A stretch of DNA of 7,158 bases from assembly GCA_947447845.1 (NCBI GenBank), contig CANFNO010000141.1, positions 1 through 7,158 of the forward strand, written 5' to 3'. The notes under the pieces were generated by a model that was given only the letters and a program-made list of their open reading frames with translations, did not search any database and was not told where the DNA came from. A program made the position numbers and the translations under genes. This document shows, in pieces, positions 6,350-7,158 of this stretch. Numbering within the stretch: the first letter of the stretch is position 1; every line of letters begins with the position of its first letter. Origin of the DNA: Burkholderiales bacterium. GTDB lineage: Bacteria; Pseudomonadota; Gammaproteobacteria; Burkholderiales; Burkholderiaceae.

Positions 6350-7158
6350 ATGTACCAATACACAGACTTTGACCGGCAATTCATCCGCGCCCGCGCCGCC
6401 CAGCACCGCGACCAGTTGGAGCGCAATCTGGCGGGTACGTTGGCCGATGATGATTTCCGCCCGTTGCGCCTGCAAAACGGCTGGTACATCCAGCGCTACG
6501 CGCCCATGCTGCGCGTGGCTGTGCCTTACGGCGAACTGGCCAGCCACCAGTTGCGCGTGCTGGCCCGCATTGCCCGCGAATATGACCATCCTTCCAAGGA
6601 GGTGTTTGATAAGGCGATTGGCACGCAGGCGACTTGGGGCACCACGCATCTGCCGGTAGGCTATGGCCACTTCACCACGCGCCAGAATGTGCAGTTCAAC
6701 TGGATTCCGCTCACAAAAAGCGCCGATGTCATGGACCTGCTGGCCACCGTGGATATGCACGGAATCCAGACCAGCGGCAACTGCATCCGCAACATCACCA
6801 GCGACGAGTTGGCCGGTGTGGCCCCCGACGAACTGGCCGACCCGCGCCCTTTTGCCGAAATCATGCGCCAGTGGAGCACGCTGCACCCCGAGTTCGCCTT
6901 TCTGCCGCGCAAGTTCAAGATCGCCATCACCGGTGCCACCGCCGACCGCGCGGCCACTTACTGGCATGACGTGGGCCTTCACCTCAAGCACAACGAGGCT
7001 GGCGAGCTAGGCTTCAAGGTGCTGGTGGGCGGCGGCATGGGTCGTACCCCGGTGATCGGCAGCATCATCCGCGAGTTCCTGCCCTGGAACCAGATCATGA
7101 ATTACCTCGAAGCCGTGGTGCGCGTGTACAACCGCTGGGGCCGCCGCGACAACCTGTA
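6350..7158 (+). CDS. cysI: Sulfite/nitrite reductase hemoprotein, CysI type (3' end cut off by window edge)
   Basis: Siroheme and [4Fe-4S] enzyme predicted to reduce sulfite to sulfide in cysteine biosynthesis; a nitrite reductase function cannot be excluded by sequence alone. The visible 269 residues, roughly the N-terminal half, include the ferredoxin-like half-domain (LQNGWYIQRYAPMLRVAVPYG at 41-61), GYGHFTTRQNVQFNWI at 104-119 with R111, TSGNCIRN at 141-148 with R147, and FLPRKFKIA at 184-192 with K188 and K190. These correspond to the anion-binding Arg/Arg/Lys/Lys set of E. coli SiRHP. GFKVLVGGGMGRTP at 221-234 is typical of the family. The cluster cysteines lie beyond the window. The ATG at 6350 fits the family N-terminus but has no Shine-Dalgarno, so translation may be coupled to the permease gene or rely on an unstructured leader. 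It most likely opens a cys operon continuing to the right. Confidence 0.93.
   Translation, partial: MYQYTDFDRQFIRARAAQHRDQLERNLAGTLADDDFRPLRLQNGWYIQRYAPMLRVAVPYGELASHQLRVLARIAREYDHPSKEVFDKAIGTQATWGTTHLPVGYGHFTTRQNVQFNWIPLTKSADVMDLLATVDMHGIQTSGNCIRNITSDELAGVAPDELADPRPFAEIMRQWSTLHPEFAFLPRKFKIAITGATADRAATYWHDVGLHLKHNEAGELGFKVLVGGGMGRTPVIGSIIREFLPWNQIMNYLEAVVRVYNRWGRRDNL

Noticed and set aside
6278..6991. Open frame of 237 codons on the minus strand opposite cysI
   Set aside because: Antisense to a well-conserved reductase. The translated product has low-complexity Gly/Val/His/Arg composition and no family-like motif.

Overview
The window looks like chromosomal DNA from a GC-rich beta-proteobacterium, probably Burkholderiales and perhaps close to Comamonadaceae. 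This rests on dense GC-rich coding sequence, short intergenic gaps, and a TauE-family permease directly followed by a CysI-type hemoprotein. The taxon is an inference from protein style and gene order, not from a marker gene. No tRNA, rRNA, insertion sequence, CRISPR array or prophage gene was seen.

Positions 1-2433 (minus strand) hold a nucleoside-catabolic arm read right to left: pseudouridine kinase (psuK), pseudouridine-5'-phosphate glycosidase (psuG) and a RihA-like nucleoside hydrolase that runs off the left edge. psuK and psuG overlap by 8 bp, and the hydrolase follows psuG after 27 bp, so this reads as one operon. Positions 2493-5319 (plus strand) hold the diverging arm: ribokinase (rbsK), a second, distinct nucleoside hydrolase, and a non-heme iron 2-oxoglutarate-dependent oxygenase of the isopenicillin N synthase-like family. 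The two arms share a control gap of only about 60 bp.

The chemistry fits together. The hydrolases split N-nucleosides into base and ribose, and RbsK traps the ribose as ribose-5-phosphate. PsuK and PsuG handle pseudouridine, whose C-C glycosidic bond ordinary hydrolases cannot cut, giving uracil and ribose-5-phosphate. The oxygenase is the piece without an assigned role. Oxidation of a released base or of a (modified) nucleoside is a testable idea, not a demonstrated one.

Positions 5320-5516 form a non-coding boundary with a perfect 8-bp-stem hairpin and then an AT-rich stretch. After it comes a sulfur module: a TauE/SafE-family membrane protein and the first 269 codons of a sulfite/nitrite reductase hemoprotein (cysI type) that runs off the right edge. 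This part probably begins an assimilatory sulfate reduction operon and is functionally separate from the nucleoside cluster.

Most genes here are well-known families. The least explained points are the oxygenase in a nucleoside-salvage operon, the two unlike hydrolases placed one in each divergent arm, and changes in a normally conserved PsuK motif.
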